In this document: positions 6,686 through 8,905 of the stretch, piece after piece
Position numbering within the stretch: the first letter of the stretch is position 1
Layout: every line of letters begins with the position of its first letter
Assembly (NCBI GenBank): GCA_029960865.1
Contig: JASBVX010000041.1
Location: 1-8,905 of the forward strand
Source: Bacillota bacterium
GTDB lineage: Bacteria; Bacillota; Sulfobacillia; RBS10-35
Reading direction: 5' to 3'
DNA: 8,905 nucleotides
The notes under the pieces: model-generated
Database searches by the model: none
The model's input: only the letters and a program-made list of their open reading frames with translations
Told to the model about the DNA's origin: nothing
Translations under genes and position numbers: made by a program

Positions 6686-7939
6686 CTAGTCCCGCAGGAG
6701 GCGCCGCGCCCAAAGGGCGGGAAAAAGGCTCCCCATAAGAAGGAGACCCCCTGCCAGCTGCAACCAACCGCCCCCTACGGCGGCCCATTCTGGCAGCAAG
6801 GCGCCCAACGCCACCGCCAGCCCCCCGGGGAGAAAAAGCCCCGCTCCCCAAAACGTCAGGCGAGGGCGGGAGAGATTCCAGCGCCGGTCGGTGCGGATCC
6901 CTTTTCGCTGCAAGAGGTCCAAGGTGGTCAGAAAGACGAGGATGCGGGAAAGCTGGGCAAAGATCAAAAGGCTGGGAGCCAAGTAGAGGGCGATATAAAG
7001 GGCGCCTCGCAGCCAAGGCCAGGGCGACTCCTGGGTGGAGGCCACCCCTGCGAGAAGAGCTGCTCCTAGAAAAAGGCCCAAGCTGATGGCCGTGAGCAGG
7101 AGGACTGGTTCTAGTTTCCGGTGCTGGCCCGCCGCCATCATCCGGGCCATGTCGACAAAGAAAAGAAGGGCCCCCAGGATGAGAAAGAGAAGCCCCCACC
7201 TCCACCCCATCCCCGCGAGAAGAAGCCCACCTCCCCACAAAAGGACGGCAAGACTTCCCCAAAGAGGTTCATCGCGGGGGGAAGGGACGGCAAAAAAGAA
7301 GGGCACCAGGCGGTAAGCGCTTCCCATGACCGTGAGGCCCAGCCAGCCTCCTAGAGCCAGGAGAAGGTGGAAGCGGACGATACCCAAAAAGGTCGGGGGC
7401 AGCAGTCCCGCCAGAGCCAGGGCCATGAGCCCCCCCAAAACCCCTGCGGCGGCCAACGATAGGGGGGCCAGGAGATAGCTCAAGGCCGTGGGCCGCCGCA
7501 GCATCTCGGAGCGGACGGGAAAAACGCCCCAGAGAAGATGCAGACCCAACGCCAAAAGGGCCACGGGTAAAAGCACCCCAGCGCCCGCCAGCAAAGGGCT
7601 CGATCCGCTGGCAAACCCCAGGATTAAAGAAACCATCCCCAGGGCATAAGGCCAGAAAAAGAGGGAGGCCCAGGAAGGCTTCACCCGGGCCCCCGGAAGG
7701 GTTACGGGGAGAAGGTTTAAGTAAACCCCCAGCATGACCGTGGTGACCCAGCCTAAAACATCCAGGTGCAGGAGGGCATAAGCGGCCAGCCCTCCTCCGT
7801 CCCATGCTCCAGGGCGGAGGGCCAGCCAGAGGGTCAAGAGGAGGAAGGCGAGGAAACCTCCGTAAAGGTAACGGAGGATGGCTTCCGTGGCAGTGCGGGC
7901 CTCGAAGCGGAGCTTTCTTGCCATGTCCATCCCCATCAT
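6686..7939 (-). CDS. Polytopic membrane protein resembling heme-copper oxidase subunit I / NnrS-type proteins
   Basis: 417 residues, almost entirely hydrophobic, with about 12 likely membrane helices (roughly 25-42, 50-79, 90-112, 117-140, 152-180, 186-214, 225-241, 245-265, 278-300, 310-340, 362-384, 388-410). Two segments share a pattern: H58-LDVLGW...G-VYLNLLP (58-78) and H191-LLLALGGW...G-SAYRLVP (191-213). Histidine followed by GW and a helix ending in a tyrosine-containing LLP/LVP motif recalls small oxidase subunit I relatives and NnrS, whose histidines bind heme or copper. Other histidines are 134 and 273. I cannot place it in a named family. Several ATG codons crowd the start (residues 1, 2, 4, 6); no clear ribosome binding site precedes ATG 7939, so residues 4 or 6 are possible starts. 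A terminator lies three bases upstream. The coding call is strong, the function weak. Confidence 0.8.
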   Translation of the reverse strand: MMGMDMARKLRFEARTATEAILRYLYGGFLAFLLLTLWLALRPGAWDGGGLAAYALLHLDVLGWVTTVMLGVYLNLLPVTLPGARVKPSWASLFFWPYALGMVSLILGFASGSSPLLAGAGVLLPVALLALGLHLLWGVFPVRSEMLRRPTALSYLLAPLSLAAAGVLGGLMALALAGLLPPTFLGIVRFHLLLALGGWLGLTVMGSAYRLVPFFFAVPSPRDEPLWGSLAVLLWGGGLLLAGMGWRWGLLFLILGALLFFVDMARMMAAGQHRKLEPVLLLTAISLGLFLGAALLAGVASTQESPWPWLRGALYIALYLAPSLLIFAQLSRILVFLTTLDLLQRKGIRTDRRWNLSRPRLTFWGAGLFLPGGLAVALGALLPEWAAVGGGWLQLAGGLLLMGSLFPALWARRLLRD

Positions 7940-7941
7940 GG

Positions 7942-7980
7942 CAGAAAAAGACCCGGGTCTCCCCTTCGGGAAGACCCGGT
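7942..7980 (-). terminator. Intrinsic terminator after the DoxX-like gene
   Basis: On the minus strand a long stem (ACC, GGGTCT, TCCC paired with GGGG, AGACCC, GGGT; one bulged G and one T-G pair) closes on a three-base loop and is followed by CTTTTTCTG. It begins 13 bases after the DoxX-like stop. Its T-tract ends only a few bases before the first ATG of the next gene on the same strand. Confidence 0.88.
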
Positions 7981-7992
7981 CTCTCTGGGTGG

Positions 7993-8508
7993 TCAGGCGG
8001 CCCTGGTCTGATCGTCAGGGACAAAGGGGACCAGACGCTGGCGGTCTTTGTACATCTTGTAGAGGCCATCCACGCCGTAGCGGCCGCTTTGCCCGAGGAA
8101 GAGGAGGATGATGGCCACCGTCATCCAGATGGGGTTGATGCTCACCGACCCCGCCAGGAGGAAGTTCAGGTTCATGAGCGCTCCTGCTACCAAAGCTGCC
8201 GTGGTGAACGCCCCCAGAATCAAGCCGAGGCCCACCAGAACCTCGCCGTAGGCCACCATGTAGGAGAAGATCTTCGCATTGGGCAGGGCCACATGTTCCA
8301 CGAACCAGGCATACCACCACTGCACATCGGGATGGGGCCCTGCCGTTTTCGCCAGCGCTCCCTGCAAAAAACCCCCCACGGCCACCCCTGCTTTGTCTCC
8401 CGTCCACACCGGGTTGCCCACCTTCTCCAACCCCGTCAACAGCCACTGGACTCCCAGCCAAACTCGAAGGACCAACCCTACGCCCGCCTTCACTTCCTGC
8501 CAGACCAT
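7993..8508 (-). CDS. DoxX/DoxD-family membrane protein
   Basis: 171 residues with about four membrane helices (approximately 8-28, 80-98, 101-119, 127-141). Family features are the N-terminal LRVWLGVQWLLTGLEKVGNP, the GGFLQGAL and HPDVQWWYAWF loop (45-69), and LPNAKIFSYMVAYGEVLVGLGLILG (75-99). NFLLAGSVSINP (115-126) completes the set. Relatives include the DoxD part of archaeal thiosulfate:quinone oxidoreductase and many bacterial DoxX proteins of poorly defined redox role; no DoxA partner is visible, so a thiosulfate function is only a possibility. The ATG at 8508 is preceded by GGGGAGG at eight bases. It is followed directly by a strong terminator, so it is probably monocistronic or the end of a unit starting to the right. 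Confidence 0.88.
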   Translation of the reverse strand: MVWQEVKAGVGLVLRVWLGVQWLLTGLEKVGNPVWTGDKAGVAVGGFLQGALAKTAGPHPDVQWWYAWFVEHVALPNAKIFSYMVAYGEVLVGLGLILGAFTTAALVAGALMNLNFLLAGSVSINPIWMTVAIILLFLGQSGRYGVDGLYKMYKDRQRLVPFVPDDQTRAA

Positions 8509-8675
8509 CGCCCTCGCCTCCCCTTCATCTCGCTTTTTGTGCTTTCAGCGTAGAATAGGGAGGCTTTCCGCCGTAGGGTATCCTGGACGCCATTCGTTTC
8601 CCCAAAGGGCCCAAAGGTGGAAGGAAGCTTCCTCCCCAAAGGGCTGGACTCCTTTGGCCCCGTTGGGTCCCTTCG
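8509..8675. repeat. Spacer with short GC-rich repeats upstream of the DoxX-like gene
   Basis: No gene is visible here. CCCCAAAGGG occurs at 8600-8609 and 8634-8643, with the related CCCAAAGG at 8610-8617. A perfect 12-base palindrome, AGGAAGCTTCCT, lies at 8622-8633. On the minus strand TATTCT (plus 8552-8557) is a possible -10 box for the DoxX-like gene, 44 bases before its ATG, but no good -35 box accompanies it. The repeats could be operator sites or remnants; nothing decides between these. Confidence 0.35.
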
Positions 8676-8807
8676 TCAGGGGCCTTTCGGACCCACGGCA
8701 GGGACAGGCGGCAACGCCCGGACCAAAAGGACCCCCGCCAGGGCCACGCCGGCCATGAGGGAAAAGGCAGCCGCCGGCACCGCCAAAAGGTGCTTCACGG
8801 CGAACAT
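8676..8807 (-). CDS. Short single-helix membrane ORF, possibly the 3' end of a frameshifted gene
   Basis: Reading from ATG 8807 gives 43 residues starting MFAVKHLLAVPAAAF, with one hydrophobic helix (about residues 3-29) and a proline-rich tail ending in GPKGP. An in-frame GTG at 8822 would add five hydrophobic residues (VGILI). An in-frame TGA stands 18 bases before that GTG, so the frame cannot be extended leftwards in the protein. Only a weak GGGGAT precedes the ATG. The sequence looks like the last membrane helix of a larger protein, which raises the possibility of a frameshift near 8825-8840. I recognise no family. Confidence 0.35.
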   Translation of the reverse strand: MFAVKHLLAVPAAAFSLMAGVALAGVLLVRALPPVPAVGPKGP

Positions 8808-8822
8808 GATGAGGATCCCCAC

Positions 8823-8905
8823 CCCGTGACGGGCGAGTCAAGCCCGGCCCGAAGGAATGGGTGAAGTCGGCGCGCCAGAGACGAACCGAAGCCGTGTTGG
8901 CCGAC
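8823..8905 (-). other. Window edge: possible end of a minus-strand gene
   Basis: On the minus strand one frame reads from the edge to a TGA at plus 8838-8840, ending in FVSGAPTSPIPSGRA. A second frame reads SVRLWRADFTHSFGPG through the same stretch and stays open far to the left (to 8545). Too little is present to tell which, if either, is coding. Confidence 0.25.

Noticed and set aside
7269..8069. Minus-strand frame of 266 codons overlapping the membrane and DoxX-like genes
   Set aside because: It crosses the terminator between the two real genes and is Pro/Arg/His-rich with no domain; a shadow frame.
8545..8841. Minus-strand frame of 98 codons near the right edge
   Set aside because: Over most of its length it is Gly/Pro/Arg-rich and out of frame with the hydrophobic helix in the same DNA; only the part near the edge looked possibly coding.

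Overview
The window reads as ordinary chromosome of a GC-rich, probably thermophilic member of the Bacillota (Firmicutes). The reasons are an infC-rpmI-rplT operon with an attenuator-type leader and a non-AUG infC start, a PheS with the Bacillus-type extra cysteines, a FabI, and a homologue of YpdA, the FAD reductase tied to bacillithiol. Codons mostly end in G or C, and strong GGAGG-type ribosome binding sites precede most genes. The genus cannot be named from this sequence. I see no mobile element, CRISPR array, phage gene or tRNA/rRNA gene.

Layout, left to right. (1) The left edge cuts pheS (minus strand). It overlaps by 16 bases the end of a YpdA-like oxidoreductase gene, forming a two-gene transcription unit. 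(2) A 146-base divergent spacer separates this unit from fabI (plus strand, fatty-acid elongation). fabI converges on rplT, with a strong hairpin terminator between them. (3) infC, rpmI and rplT (IF-3, L35, L20) follow on the minus strand. A recognisable promoter and a leader of about 170 bases precede infC. The leader ends in a terminator-like hairpin just before the infC ribosome binding site, as expected for L20-controlled attenuation. (4) A glutaryl-CoA dehydrogenase-like acyl-CoA dehydrogenase lies on the minus strand; its stop is only 13 bases from the infC promoter -35 box. (5) A badly decayed FMN-dependent glutamate synthase-like gene (plus strand) occupies about 5478-6660, with stop codons, several frameshifts, an internal deletion and a lost cluster cysteine. 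(6) A large multi-pass membrane protein resembling the heme-copper oxidase subunit I/NnrS type, then a terminator, then a DoxX/DoxD-type membrane protein, all on the minus strand. (7) The right edge holds a short single-helix membrane ORF, perhaps the end of a frameshifted gene, and a repeat-rich spacer.

The genes serve translation (pheS, infC, rpmI, rplT), lipid and acyl-CoA metabolism (fabI, the dehydrogenase), and redox or respiratory membrane functions (YpdA-like, DoxX-like, oxidase-like). I found no convincing new multi-gene system. The points most worth a second look are the cysteine-free YpdA homologue, the AUC start and attenuator of infC, and the uncharacterised oxidase-like membrane protein whose start abuts a terminator.
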